Notes: generated by a model from the letters alone, not told the origin. A stretch of 56,615 bases of DNA from Candidatus Anaerostipes excrementavium (GCA_019114985.1 DXEM01000016.1:1-56615), one strand, 5' to 3'. Positions 7,994-15,914 are shown, numbered from the stretch's first letter. Made by a program: numbers and translations.

Positions 7994-9484
7994 TTACAGA
8001 ATCCTATACTTTCGTCCTTTATTTTTTCCTATTGCCTCTATTTTTCCTTTTTTCACAAGTTTATTTATCAACAATCTTGCTCTCGATTCTTTAACTCCCA
8101 ACACAATAGAAATCTCACTTGTTTTATACTCTTTCCCTGGTTCCATATAATTTAAAATTGTTTTTATTTGGCGCTCAGTTTTTTTTGAAACTTTCTTTTT
8201 ATCGCCATTTTTTATCGCCACTTTTTTATCGCCATTTTTTATCGCCACTTTTTCTACAAACGATAATTTTAAGATCGTTCTGTCAGGTCCATATTGTTCT
8301 ATAATTTCTGGTGGCTTCCACCCCTGTTGCTCCCACACGCTATATATATCCGGGACGCCACTTCCGGCTCTTTCTCCTATGCCAATCAAATTAAACATTT
8401 TCATCAAAGCTTTGTTTCGAGGATCAGATATACCGCCTTTTAGCATCTGCTCTTTTCCGGTTCTAATACTCCCTGGATTCTCCATAATAATAGAATCTGG
8501 GACCTTCCGAATCACAATCCCTCTTGGAAAATAAAAATCCGTATTTATTAAACAATTTGCCAGAGCTTCTCTTAGCGCTTTATGCACCGGTGTATCATCT
8601 ATACGAGTTATTCCATCTAATTTAAAAGGAATTTTTAAATCTTTCACAAGTTTCCCATAAACCCGGAAAAAGAAATCAAATAAATTCCCCGTCCAATCGC
8701 CAGAAGAGGACTGAAATCGGTCTGTCCAACGGATCGTAGGGTCGAGGACTTCTCGATAATCGAGAAAGTAGTCTGGAAATTCATATAAAATCTTATACTC
8801 CTCTCCAAACATAAGCAGTCCTGCCGCAGTAGGATGTAACATATTATCTTTGGATGATAATCTCGCAGCACCTATTCTCTCTAAATAGTCAGGATCATCT
8901 AACTTCTCCCACACATGTTCTGTTCTATAGGCCATATGACGATTACGATAAGCTCGTACAGTCTCCAAATTCAGCACATCAAGAGACATATCCTGCAAAA
9001 CTTTCATATCAGCAGTTTCATCTGGCTGGTCACGCAGCATTGCAAGTACTTCACTGCGTTCACAATGATAATCTCCCTCCCAATTTCTGCGAAAAGTACC
9101 ATTAAATATATCCCCATTGATATATACCGGTTTCTGCTCACGCTTTGCCATAGGCACATGAATAACCATAATAGCGTTGTTCTTCTCTTCAAATATTTCT
9201 ACATCTTTATCCTTCAAAAGATTTATCGATACTTTATTCTTATTATTAATTGTATCCCAGAATTCTTTTTGCAGTTTTGCCGCATTATCTAACCCGGTCA
9301 TTTGCCAACTTCCATCTCTATTTTCTTTGATCCCAAGAATAATAACTCCACCATAACAATTGGCAAAAGCTGAATACGTTTCCCACAGTGAAACTGGCAG
9401 ACCACTTTTCGCCTTTTTCACTTCTCTTCTATTGTCTTCTCGATAAAATTCAAATTGAGACATATCAAAATTCAAACTTATCAC
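7994..9484 (-). CDS. AlbA/Schlafen-type ATP-binding transcriptional regulator-like protein
   Basis: A 496-residue protein with an N-terminal AlbA_2/Schlafen domain (ANCYGGVIILGIKENRDG, about residues 41-58) and a GHKL-type ATPase-like middle (ALREALANCLINTDFY, NPGSIRTG, GIGERAGSGVPDI). The C-terminal winged helix (YKTSEISIVLGVKESRARLLINKL) begins near 450. Such proteins are common in accessory DNA and are thought to be regulators or defence-related; the function here is unknown. Translation probably begins at the GTG at 9484 or the TTG nine bases later, both beside GGGAGTGGGG. A lysine-rich tandem repeat (two copies of KVAIKNGDK) lies near residue 412. The gene lies between the two promoter repeats, which points to insertion or duplication. 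Confidence 0.85.
   Translation of the reverse strand: MISLNFDMSQFEFYREDNRREVKKAKSGLPVSLWETYSAFANCYGGVIILGIKENRDGSWQMTGLDNAAKLQKEFWDTINNKNKVSINLLKDKDVEIFEEKNNAIMVIHVPMAKREQKPVYINGDIFNGTFRRNWEGDYHCERSEVLAMLRDQPDETADMKVLQDMSLDVLNLETVRAYRNRHMAYRTEHVWEKLDDPDYLERIGAARLSSKDNMLHPTAAGLLMFGEEYKILYEFPDYFLDYREVLDPTIRWTDRFQSSSGDWTGNLFDFFFRVYGKLVKDLKIPFKLDGITRIDDTPVHKALREALANCLINTDFYFPRGIVIRKVPDSIIMENPGSIRTGKEQMLKGGISDPRNKALMKMFNLIGIGERAGSGVPDIYSVWEQQGWKPPEIIEQYGPDRTILKLSFVEKVAIKNGDKKVAIKNGDKKKVSKKTERQIKTILNYMEPGKEYKTSEISIVLGVKESRARLLINKLVKKGKIEAIGKNKGRKYRIL
8196..8253. repeat. Short tandem repeat inside the AlbA-type gene
   Basis: ATCGCCA occurs four times (starting at 8201, 8214, 8228 and 8241), spaced 13, 14 and 13 bases apart and separated by runs of T. 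This makes two perfect 27-base units. Loss or gain of one 13- or 14-base subunit would shift the reading frame before the winged-helix domain; loss of a 27-base unit would not. Confidence 0.85.
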
Positions 9485-9538
9485 CCCACTCCCATTTTAT
9501 AAAAAGTTCACAAAGAAACCATAATCGCCCCATTACAA

Positions 9539-9563
9539 ATTTTCCAGACACCGTCTGGAAAAT
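9539..9563. promoter_or_regulatory. 25-bp perfect hairpin or operator upstream of the AlbA-type gene
   Basis: ATTTTCCAGAC (9539-9549) and GTCTGGAAAAT (9553-9563) form 11-bp perfect arms around a 3-base loop. It lies between promoter repeat copy B and the start codon, so it would be in the leader RNA or act as an operator. No T run follows on the minus strand. Confidence 0.6.
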
Positions 9564-9585
9564 CTTTCGTTACTCTTTGTAAAAT

Positions 9586-9652
9586 AATACCCCTTTCTGT
9601 AATTTATGATACAGTGAATATCATATCACAGAAAGAGGCATAAGTCGATAAA
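9586..9652. repeat. Promoter-bearing direct repeat, copy B
   Basis: Second copy of the repeat at 7917-7983. The promoter is kept: TCGACT (complement of 9643-9648), a 17-base spacer and TATGAT (complement of 9620-9625), reading towards the AlbA-type gene. Arm changes (GTG to GTA, AAAGGGG to AAAGAGG) weaken the inverted repeat. Confidence 0.85.
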
Positions 9653-9663
9653 GCATCTGCTCT

Positions 9664-10077
9664 CTATTTTTTATTAGAAAAGTTACATATCTGCATTGCG
9701 GTACCGTCTGCCATCACCTGAAAACCGAATTTTTCATAAAAAGCTATATTTTTGCTTTCCTCCGGCATAATTTCAAGATATAGGTAATCTTTATATTTTT
9801 CTTTTACTCTCTCAATCATTTGACTGGCAATTCCGCATCCATGGTAATCGGGATGTACTAAAACATAATGCATATAAGCGACCAATTCACTGTCATCAAT
9901 TACCCTTGCTAAGCCTACCAGTTTATCCTGGTCCCACGCTGTAATGACCGTGGATGAATTCATCAGCGCCTTATACAGACGTTTGGGATATTGTCCGGAA
10001 ATCCATCCGACCGATAAAAATAATTCCTGCACTTCCTGCTGTGTGAATTTCTTTTCTTCTGTATATAAAATCTTCAT
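9664..10077 (-). CDS. GNAT-family N-acetyltransferase
   Basis: A protein of about 137 residues with the GNAT acetyl-CoA loop at HPDYHGCGIASQMI (Q/RxxGxG/A variant) followed by YLEIMPEESKNIAFYEKFGF, the usual C-terminal NxxAxxFYEKxGF block. The ATG at 10077 follows GGAGG and overlaps the stop of the HxlR gene as ATGA, so the two are translationally coupled. The substrate is unknown; HxlR control suggests a stress-related acetylation. Confidence 0.9.
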   Translation of the reverse strand: MKILYTEEKKFTQQEVQELFLSVGWISGQYPKRLYKALMNSSTVITAWDQDKLVGLARVIDDSELVAYMHYVLVHPDYHGCGIASQMIERVKEKYKDYLYLEIMPEESKNIAFYEKFGFQVMADGTAMQICNFSNKK

Positions 10078-10463
10078 TCTGCAGTTCCTCCTCGATAATT
10101 GCATTTCCTACACTGGGGCAATGATAACTCCGAATCTTCACTATGATAAATGCCGGCCCATCGGCAGATACTTTGAAGGATTGGCACGACAGATTCCCCT
10201 TTGGGAGACAAATTGTACTCTACACGAGGCGGAATTTCGTCATATTGTTTCCGCTGAATCATTCCATCTGCCATCAATTCTTTTAATGTCGTTGCCAGCA
10301 CTGCATCTGTGATATTTGCCATTTCCCGGCGCAATTCCCTGTATCTTAATCGTTTTTTCTCTGCCAATACACAGATAATTCTGGACTTCCACTTTCCTCC
10401 AAACACTCCTAATCCATATTCCAACGGACAGCGAATATCTTCTTCTAACTTTTTTTGATACAT
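10074..10463 (-). CDS. HxlR-family transcriptional regulator
   Basis: A 129-residue winged-helix protein with the HxlR pattern: CPLEYGLGVFGGKWKSRII at residues 12-30, LRYRELRREMANITDAVLATTLKEL as the recognition region and the wing EIPPRVEYNLSPKGES. A pair of Cys near the C-terminus (CRKCNYR) and Cys 12 could be redox-sensitive, as in some relatives (inference). AAGGAGG precedes the ATG at 10463. It is followed by the GNAT gene with a 4-base overlap. Confidence 0.92.
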   Translation of the reverse strand: MYQKKLEEDIRCPLEYGLGVFGGKWKSRIICVLAEKKRLRYRELRREMANITDAVLATTLKELMADGMIQRKQYDEIPPRVEYNLSPKGESVVPILQSICRWAGIYHSEDSELSLPQCRKCNYRGGTAE

Positions 10464-10519
10464 TGCCTTTCCTCCTTCCGTTCCTCATTCTATCACGTTA
10501 ACTCGTTATACAAAAGTAA

Positions 10520-10554
10520 CTATGAAATTTATGAGTGACTCATAAATTTCATAG
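10520..10554. terminator. 35-bp perfect palindrome: terminator of the RLP operon or HxlR operator
   Basis: CTATGAAATTTATGAG (10520-10535) and its exact complement (10539-10554) flank TGA. It lies 12 bases beyond the stop of lplA, the last gene of the large operon, and about 57 bases upstream of the HxlR start. On the minus strand it is followed by TTACTTTTG, a weak T run, so it could end the operon, serve as an operator, or both. Confidence 0.55.
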
Positions 10555-10565
10555 CAAGCCTGCAT

Positions 10566-11555
10566 TTACTGAATTAATATTTCAATCAGCTGTTCTTTGG
10601 ACATGTTATGAAAATAGTCTTCTACTGAGATAGCATAAAGCCTTGTTTCCAATTCTTTTTCTTTTAATTTTGCTCCAATCAAATAAGGTACCAGCCCTCG
10701 GCTGTCCAAATTGGAAAAATAATCTCCTGAAAATGCCAGTCGATCGATTCGTCCATTTTTTATATCCATATGGATTTCTATATTTCCACAGTTTTCAACT
10801 CTTCTTTTTTTCAATATTTCATAATCCGGCGAAAATCCATAATTCCATTCCCAGGTATCATACCGTTCATGCTGCAGCGCTTTGACCGCATCCAAATCTT
10901 CTTCTGTCAATTCATATGTATCTAACTGATTTTCTTTCAGCATAAATTGTTTGATGACATGGAAGAATTCTTTTGTTTCCATGTCATTTTTAAGATAAGG
11001 CCTTATATTCGTCACTCTGCTCCGAACAGAATCATGTCCTTTGGAGCGGATCTTGTCTTCTGGCACAGACAGCGCTTTCTCTAACACCTCCAACTCACTG
11101 TCAAACATTAAAGTCCCATGATGCATAATCCTTCCCTCTTTTGCGTATTGAGAATTCCCTGAGAATTTCTTTCCATCTATTTCCATGTCATTTCTGCCAT
11201 TAATTTCTGCATGAACTCCCAACTGTTTCAACGCTTTTGCCACCGGAAGGCAAAATTTTGAGAAATCGAATAGTTCACTATTTTGATCTGTAATATAGGT
11301 GAAATTAATATTTCCCATGTCATGATACACCGCGCCTCCTCCGGATAATCTTCGAACAACATGGATCTGATTTCTTTTCACATAATCCTGATGAATCTCT
11401 GCTGCTGTATTCTGATGTTTTCCGATAATGATTGATGCATCGTTCTGCCAAAGCATAAAATAACTGTGGTGCCGATTCATCTTATCAAATACATATTGCT
11501 CCAACGCTAAGTTAAATCTTGGATCATTGCTTTTGCTCTCGATATAATACATCAT
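10566..11555 (-). CDS. lplA: Lipoate--protein ligase
   Basis: A protein of 329 residues that activates free lipoate with ATP and attaches it to lipoyl domains. The family hallmark RRLSGGGAVYHDMGNINFT lies near residues 67-85, with the K(F)SGNSQ lipoate pocket near 130 and an LplA C-terminal domain. The ATG at 11555 is preferred over one seven codons upstream that overlaps the GGAGG site. It overlaps the MBL gene by 4 bases (ATGA). As the last gene of an operon that also encodes a lipoyl-domain protein, it probably lipoylates that protein from scavenged lipoate. Confidence 0.93.
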   Translation of the reverse strand: MMYYIESKSNDPRFNLALEQYVFDKMNRHHSYFMLWQNDASIIIGKHQNTAAEIHQDYVKRNQIHVVRRLSGGGAVYHDMGNINFTYITDQNSELFDFSKFCLPVAKALKQLGVHAEINGRNDMEIDGKKFSGNSQYAKEGRIMHHGTLMFDSELEVLEKALSVPEDKIRSKGHDSVRSRVTNIRPYLKNDMETKEFFHVIKQFMLKENQLDTYELTEEDLDAVKALQHERYDTWEWNYGFSPDYEILKKRRVENCGNIEIHMDIKNGRIDRLAFSGDYFSNLDSRGLVPYLIGAKLKEKELETRLYAISVEDYFHNMSKEQLIEILIQ

Positions 11556-12331
11556 AAGTTTTCTCCTCCCTCCCATATCCTTTCGACTCTAAATGTCTGT
11601 CCCGGCTTCTGAAAAGGAATCACCGGTATCTTGCTGTTATATCTTTCTATATCTTTTGTCACCATATGCTGTAAATGCCACTGATCATCCTCAGTAAAAG
11701 GTAAATGATAGACAAAAATATACTCTGTGCTGAATATATCCAATAAAATATCCTGTCCCACGGGATGATGATAAAAAAGCGGATTTACAAATATTCCTTG
11801 AAAATGTTTATGAGGAAATCTTTGAAAATCTTCTGAAAAAAAATCTACATCTGCGGTCAGCAAAAATCTTTCTCGAAAAATTTCCAGTATCACGCAAAAA
11901 TGAAGCGTATCTCCAAAGTTTTTTCCCAAATGTCTGGTTTTGATAAAACTTATCTCAATCTCTTTTTCTACCTGATAAGCTTCATAATTTCCCGAGATAT
12001 ACCGAATACTTTCCGGATTCCCTGTATCTTCCAAAATCGATAAACTTTCTTTCTGATCTGGAAGGAAAACAGCCCGCGGACGATGTTCGGCCAAATAAGT
12101 ACAAAGGAGTTTCTTTGAATAATGATCGAAGTGACAATGTGAAAAAATAAGGTAATCCGGTTTCGGCAGCTTCCCTTCCTTCTCAAAAAGATCCTGATAA
12201 ATACTTTCAGGAATAGGACTTGCGTGGAATCCTGTCCCGCTGCAGTCGTATAATCCATCGATCAGACAAGCTTTTCCTTGAGATTCAATCAGAATTCCCG
12301 CATTTCCTATCAGATAAATCCGGCTTTTCAT
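11552..12331 (-). CDS. MBL-fold metallohydrolase
   Basis: About 259 residues. The metal-binding motif HCHFDH (about residues 65-70) is present, with a later His in TRHLGKNFGD and Asp in LTADVDFF, as expected for a two-metal site. Members of this group include lactonases and phosphodiesterases. The ATG at 12331 with AAAGGA upstream starts one base after the RLP stop. Placement in the RLP operon suggests a lactone or phosphate-ester intermediate as substrate (inference). No signal peptide. Confidence 0.8.
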   Translation of the reverse strand: MKSRIYLIGNAGILIESQGKACLIDGLYDCSGTGFHASPIPESIYQDLFEKEGKLPKPDYLIFSHCHFDHYSKKLLCTYLAEHRPRAVFLPDQKESLSILEDTGNPESIRYISGNYEAYQVEKEIEISFIKTRHLGKNFGDTLHFCVILEIFRERFLLTADVDFFSEDFQRFPHKHFQGIFVNPLFYHHPVGQDILLDIFSTEYIFVYHLPFTEDDQWHLQHMVTKDIERYNSKIPVIPFQKPGQTFRVERIWEGGENL

Positions 12332-12332
12332 T

Positions 12333-13577
12333 TTAATGTCCTTTGGTTCCCCATACATCGATAGCCGCTTTTAATTCCTTACAATCTTTTGCCGCTTCTA
12401 AAATTGTTTTTCCTTCCATCTTGGCTTCAATTGCGTGAAGGATTGCTTTCGCACCTGCACAAGCTCCCATCGGATGTCCATAGATCCCTCCGCCGGCCAT
12501 TAAAATACAGTCATTTCCCAGAAGATCCATTAGATATTCGATCGCTCCCGGCTGTACTCCGCCTGCAACTGTCATAAAAGCACGTTTTATATTTTTCATT
12601 GGCGCAATGCATTGAGCGTGTGTTTCTACGAATTCGTTGGTGCTAAGCCCAAAACGTCCGCTGTCAGGATAGACTAACGGCATATCCATCCCTGCTAGCC
12701 TGGCTAATTTTCCACAGGCAAGAGCCGTTGAAATCCCATTGGTTTTTGACCGATAATATGCTCCCATTCCCGCGCAGTGTCCAAAGATCGGATATATCAG
12801 ATTTTCTTTTTTCATGCCGCGGACAAAATCTTCCACAGCGCCCCATCCCATTGCCTGATAATTTACCATCAAAGCATTGGCACCGGCGTCAATCGCTCTT
12901 TTCGCGCGCTCTAATAAATTCTCTCCTGTGATATTTACTGCATACAGACAAGTCTTTTCTTTTCCAATATCTTTAAGCTGTTCCATCACTGCCGCTGTTC
13001 TTTTTTCCATAGGAGAATATTCTGGATAGGATAAAAGTTCATCATCTTTGATGACATCTGCTCCTCCCAGAGCGGCCTGTCTTGCTCCTTTTGCGCTCAC
13101 TTCCGGAGGAACTCCGATACATGGTTTTAGGATGGCTCCTACCAATGGCCTTTCTGCCACTCCAATCCTCTTTCTAATTCCGTCGATCCCCATCAGCGGT
13201 CCCGGAATCTCCTTTAAGATCTTCTCTGGAAAATCAATATCTACCAACTTGATTCCATCTTGTCCTAGTACATTTCCGGCAACGGTGCTCAGGATCATAG
13301 GAAGATAGGCAGGAAAGTTGGCAATCGGAAAGGCAATTCTGGCAATACATGCCCTTTCTTCTGCCATTGGATAAATCCCAATGACTTTTCCTCCATAATT
13401 TTCAATTACTTCCGGAGTTTCTCCCTCCACATGGGTCCAGGTCCCTGCGCTCTGGTCTGCTGCCACCAGTTTGACCCATTCATAGAGATCTGGTTCTTTC
13501 TCTGATTTCATGTAATATGTAGCCGTCAAAAAATCTTCATTGATACTTTCTGATACTCGCATTGTTTCAAATTTCAT
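12333..13577 (-). CDS. RuBisCO-like protein (form IV), decarboxylase/enolase/isomerase type
   Basis: 414 residues with the RuBisCO large-chain barrel. Key residues seen: Lys151 in AILKPCIG (Lys175 equivalent) and Lys177, Asp179 and Glu180 in GGADVIKDDE (the carbamylated Lys and metal ligands), plus His267 in IFGHCAG and late phosphate-site glycines (VAGGVQ, AGGGIYGHP). The loop-6 Lys of true RuBisCO is not evident and KPKLG is replaced by KPCIG, so CO2 fixation is unlikely. Known RLPs act as MtnW enolase, methylthioribulose isomerase, or OiaX/OiaT on oxo-isoapionate phosphate. The ATG at 13577 follows AAGGAGG; an upstream ATG at 13718 is rejected. It lies 20 bases after a small membrane-protein gene. 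Confidence 0.9.
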   Translation of the reverse strand: MKFETMRVSESINEDFLTATYYMKSEKEPDLYEWVKLVAADQSAGTWTHVEGETPEVIENYGGKVIGIYPMAEERACIARIAFPIANFPAYLPMILSTVAGNVLGQDGIKLVDIDFPEKILKEIPGPLMGIDGIRKRIGVAERPLVGAILKPCIGVPPEVSAKGARQAALGGADVIKDDELLSYPEYSPMEKRTAAVMEQLKDIGKEKTCLYAVNITGENLLERAKRAIDAGANALMVNYQAMGWGAVEDFVRGMKKENLIYPIFGHCAGMGAYYRSKTNGISTALACGKLARLAGMDMPLVYPDSGRFGLSTNEFVETHAQCIAPMKNIKRAFMTVAGGVQPGAIEYLMDLLGNDCILMAGGGIYGHPMGACAGAKAILHAIEAKMEGKTILEAAKDCKELKAAIDVWGTKGH

Positions 13578-13597
13578 ATTGTGCCTCCTTCTATTCG

Positions 13598-13696
13598 TTA
13601 GGCTTTCTGCTTCATCTGTTTCTTTTGGTTCCTGTTTTTTCTGCGGACCAGTGTCCATACGAAAGCTCCCGCCATCCATACAAGCAAAAATTCCAA
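13598..13696 (-). CDS. Small membrane protein, 32 residues, TTG start
   Basis: A short ORF between PTS IIC and the RLP. AAAAGGAGGT lies six bases before the TTG at 13696. The product has one hydrophobic segment (FLLVWMAGAFVWTLV, residues 3-17) and a strongly basic tail (RRKNRNQKKQMKQKA) ending at TAA 13598-13600. The layout suggests a single-pass protein with a cytoplasmic tail. I recognise no family. It could assist the PTS IIC or tether a cytoplasmic enzyme (speculation). The strong ribosome site and 20-base gap to the RLP gene support translation. Confidence 0.65.
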   Translation of the reverse strand: MEFLLVWMAGAFVWTLVRRKNRNQKKQMKQKA

Positions 13697-13727
13697 GGTC
13701 ACACCTCCTTTTCTTCAAAGAGATTTT

Positions 13728-13756
13728 CAGATGGAGACAATCAATGCCTCCATCTG
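13728..13756. promoter_or_regulatory. Intercistronic stem-loop between PTS IIC and the RLP segment
   Basis: CAGATGGAG (13728-13736) pairs with CTCCATCTG (13748-13756) across an 11-base loop. On the minus strand it follows the IIC stop by about 20 bases and is trailed by AAAATCTCTTT, so it may be an mRNA processing or partial termination point that sets different levels for transport and RLP genes. Confidence 0.5.
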
Positions 13757-13775
13757 TTTCAGGGGAAGATTTATG

Positions 13776-15044
13776 TTAAATCACCGTCTGGTGAAAGATC
13801 TGAAGGACTTTATATATGATCCATGTAATTGGATTTCCTCCTTCAGATAAACAGCTTGTTAATGTATTTGTACTATCCAAAGAACCGCAAATATATGCAA
13901 TATTCGTATGTGCTTCCGCTAGTGCTGTAGCACATAAAAAGTAAACTGCAAATACAACAATGGCTGCAATCAGTGTATGCAGAATATTATCTTTTGCATA
14001 ATAAGCCAGTGGAATAATGAACCACGGCACCGCTACCAGACTCGCTACTGCCAACATTCGATTGCCGGGAATAATGGACATCACCGTAACAATTGGCGTC
14101 ATCAGCATAATGACCGTCATATTACATGGATTTCCCATCAAAGTAGAAGCATCAATTCCAATCCAGATCTTTTTCCCATGCATTCTTTTTTCGCAAAATT
14201 CCTGCGCCGCATTTGATATTGGAAGCAGACCTTCCATCATTATCGAAATCATACGCGGAAGTAAAATCATAACTGCGCCTACATTAACGCCAAGCAAGAA
14301 GATCTGAATCGGTCCAAATCCTGCCAGAATTCCGATCACAACTCCTATGATCGCTCCCATGACCATCGTCTCTCCGAAGATCCCCAGCTTTTCCTGTAAA
14401 GTCTCCGGATCTGCTTTTACATCTTTTAATCCGGGAATCTTTTGACATAATTTTATAACAGGGAATCCGATCATAGCCGGCGCTATAATCGCTCCAGTTG
14501 GCCATGTGCAGCCTTCCATTCCGCTTGCCTCTTGGAAGATCGGTGCAATCCAGTCAGACCATTTCCACGTAATCGTCATATAAATTGCCGTTGCAGCGAC
14601 TGCCCAGATAATACTTTCCGTTGCCCCATAAATTAAAGCGCCGCATGCCAGAAAACTCCAATAATTCCAAAAGTCAATCATCAATGTCTTAGTGAAATTG
14701 GTTGCCAGCAATAACAGATTCAGCCCGATTCCGACTAGGATCAACAGGCCGCCTACCGGTGATCCCCAGGCATAAGACATCAAAGACCATCCGGTATCCA
14801 CAATATCCAGATTCCATCCCAGCCTTTCTACCATCGCCGTCGTTGCCGGTTCCATCTGTGCTACCAACATATCCGTTGTTAGATTCATTCCGACCATACC
14901 AACAGCTCCGGTCAATGCGGCTCGAAGCGCATCTCCCACTTTCATTCGAAAAATCAGGCCAATGATGAATAATCCAACCGGCACAATTCCATTTGATCCA
15001 AGCTGTGACAATACGTCTGTAATGACGTTTAAATTAAATCCCAT
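13776..15044 (-). CDS. PTS galactitol-type IIC component
   Basis: 422 residues with many hydrophobic segments; a complete GatC-family channel. Conserved stretches include GMVGMNLTTDML, the loop LDIVDTGWSLMSYAWGSPVGG and ISNAAQEFCEKRMHGKKIWIGID. It moves the substrate inward while IIB phosphorylates it. AAAGGAG precedes the ATG at 15044. It follows IIA by 15 bases and is less closely followed by the small membrane-protein gene. Substrates of GatC relatives include galactitol, arabitol and sugar acids, so none can be assigned. Confidence 0.92.
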   Translation of the reverse strand: MGFNLNVITDVLSQLGSNGIVPVGLFIIGLIFRMKVGDALRAALTGAVGMVGMNLTTDMLVAQMEPATTAMVERLGWNLDIVDTGWSLMSYAWGSPVGGLLILVGIGLNLLLLATNFTKTLMIDFWNYWSFLACGALIYGATESIIWAVAATAIYMTITWKWSDWIAPIFQEASGMEGCTWPTGAIIAPAMIGFPVIKLCQKIPGLKDVKADPETLQEKLGIFGETMVMGAIIGVVIGILAGFGPIQIFLLGVNVGAVMILLPRMISIMMEGLLPISNAAQEFCEKRMHGKKIWIGIDASTLMGNPCNMTVIMLMTPIVTVMSIIPGNRMLAVASLVAVPWFIIPLAYYAKDNILHTLIAAIVVFAVYFLCATALAEAHTNIAYICGSLDSTNTLTSCLSEGGNPITWIIYKVLQIFHQTVI

Positions 15045-15059
15045 ACTGTTCTCCTTTCA

Positions 15060-15521
15060 TCAGCATGTTGATGCGTTTTCAAAAGCTTTTGTCACAATTT
15101 CCTTAATGTCTTCGCATGTTTTTGCGTCAATAATTTCTTGAATGACTTTCTCGTTCTGTATGACATCCATAAGCTTAGAAATCACTTCCAGCTGTCCCTG
15201 ATCCGTATCAACAGCCAGCATAAAAATAGCTTTTGCATTTATATATTCTTTATCCGCATCGATCCGTTCAAATGTTATTCCTTCTTTTCTTGGCTGCCCT
15301 ACCAAGATTGCAGTTTTTAAGACTCCGTCTCTCTCACAATGGGGAATTGCTACCGCATTGGGTTCTGTACAGATTCCCGTAGGATATTCATTTTCCCGAT
15401 CGATCACAGATTGTCCATAAGTTGGTTTCACCATTCCCATGGACGCCAGATAATCTGCCATCTCATGTAAGACTTCATCCCTTTTCGTATTTTGAATTTT
15501 GTATCCTATAATTTGGGGCAA
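15060..15521 (-). CDS. PTS IIA component (GatA/fructose-type)
   Basis: 153 residues of the PTS_EIIA type 2 fold. The phospho-accepting His lies in NAVAIPHCERDG (about residues 55-66), and AIFMLAVDTDQGQLEVISKLMDVI is the usual following block. It receives phosphate from HPr and passes it to IIB. The start is unusual: a TTG at 15521 is the only good in-frame start before the domain, yet the strong AGGAGG is 26 bases upstream and a two-codon ATG mini-ORF lies between. Translation may be inefficient or the start misjudged. Confidence 0.88.
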   Translation of the reverse strand: MPQIIGYKIQNTKRDEVLHEMADYLASMGMVKPTYGQSVIDRENEYPTGICTEPNAVAIPHCERDGVLKTAILVGQPRKEGITFERIDADKEYINAKAIFMLAVDTDQGQLEVISKLMDVIQNEKVIQEIIDAKTCEDIKEIVTKAFENASTC

Positions 15522-15573
15522 TTTTAATGCATTGTTTATTTTGCTCGCCTCCTATCGCTGTCTCTTCACTTCT

Positions 15574-15873
15574 TTAGGCATTCTTCTTTATCGCTTCCAT
15601 TAACGCTTCTTTCACTTCTGCCTTTCCTCTTCCGGTGATAAGAGGGATGCCATTGACCACTGGGATATCTCCGAAATCCAACGTAATTTTAGCCATTAAT
15701 AAAATGACATCCGGTTTCAACTGTTTTACTGCCGTTTTTCCCTGGGTAGCCGGTCTTTTTTGTACATTTCCTTTGATTCCCAGTTCCTTACATACGTCTT
15801 CGCACATTTTCGCTCCAACAGTAGATGTAGCAAATCCTGCTCCGCACAATACTAAAATTGTCTTATTTTCCAT
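15574..15873 (-). CDS. PTS galactitol-type IIB component
   Basis: 99 residues with the phosphocysteine loop ILVLCGAGFATSTVGAKMC near the N-terminus and the GKAEVKEAL C-terminal helix. It belongs with the IIA and IIC that follow. The ATG at 15873 has GAGGT 8 bases upstream; a GTG three codons earlier is less likely. Confidence 0.92.
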   Translation of the reverse strand: MENKTILVLCGAGFATSTVGAKMCEDVCKELGIKGNVQKRPATQGKTAVKQLKPDVILLMAKITLDFGDIPVVNGIPLITGRGKAEVKEALMEAIKKNA

Positions 15874-15914
15874 TCCGATCACCTCAATTTCTGATTTGTT
15901 CTTAAGATTTAGAC

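Noticed and set aside
12333-13577. Calling this RuBisCO for CO2 fixation
   Set aside because: Active-site motif KPKLG is changed, the loop-6 Lys is not evident, and no phosphoribulokinase or small subunit is present.
13562-13819. Plus-strand ORFs over the RLP/PTS IIC junction
   Set aside because: They lack ribosome sites and oppose the better-supported small membrane-protein gene.
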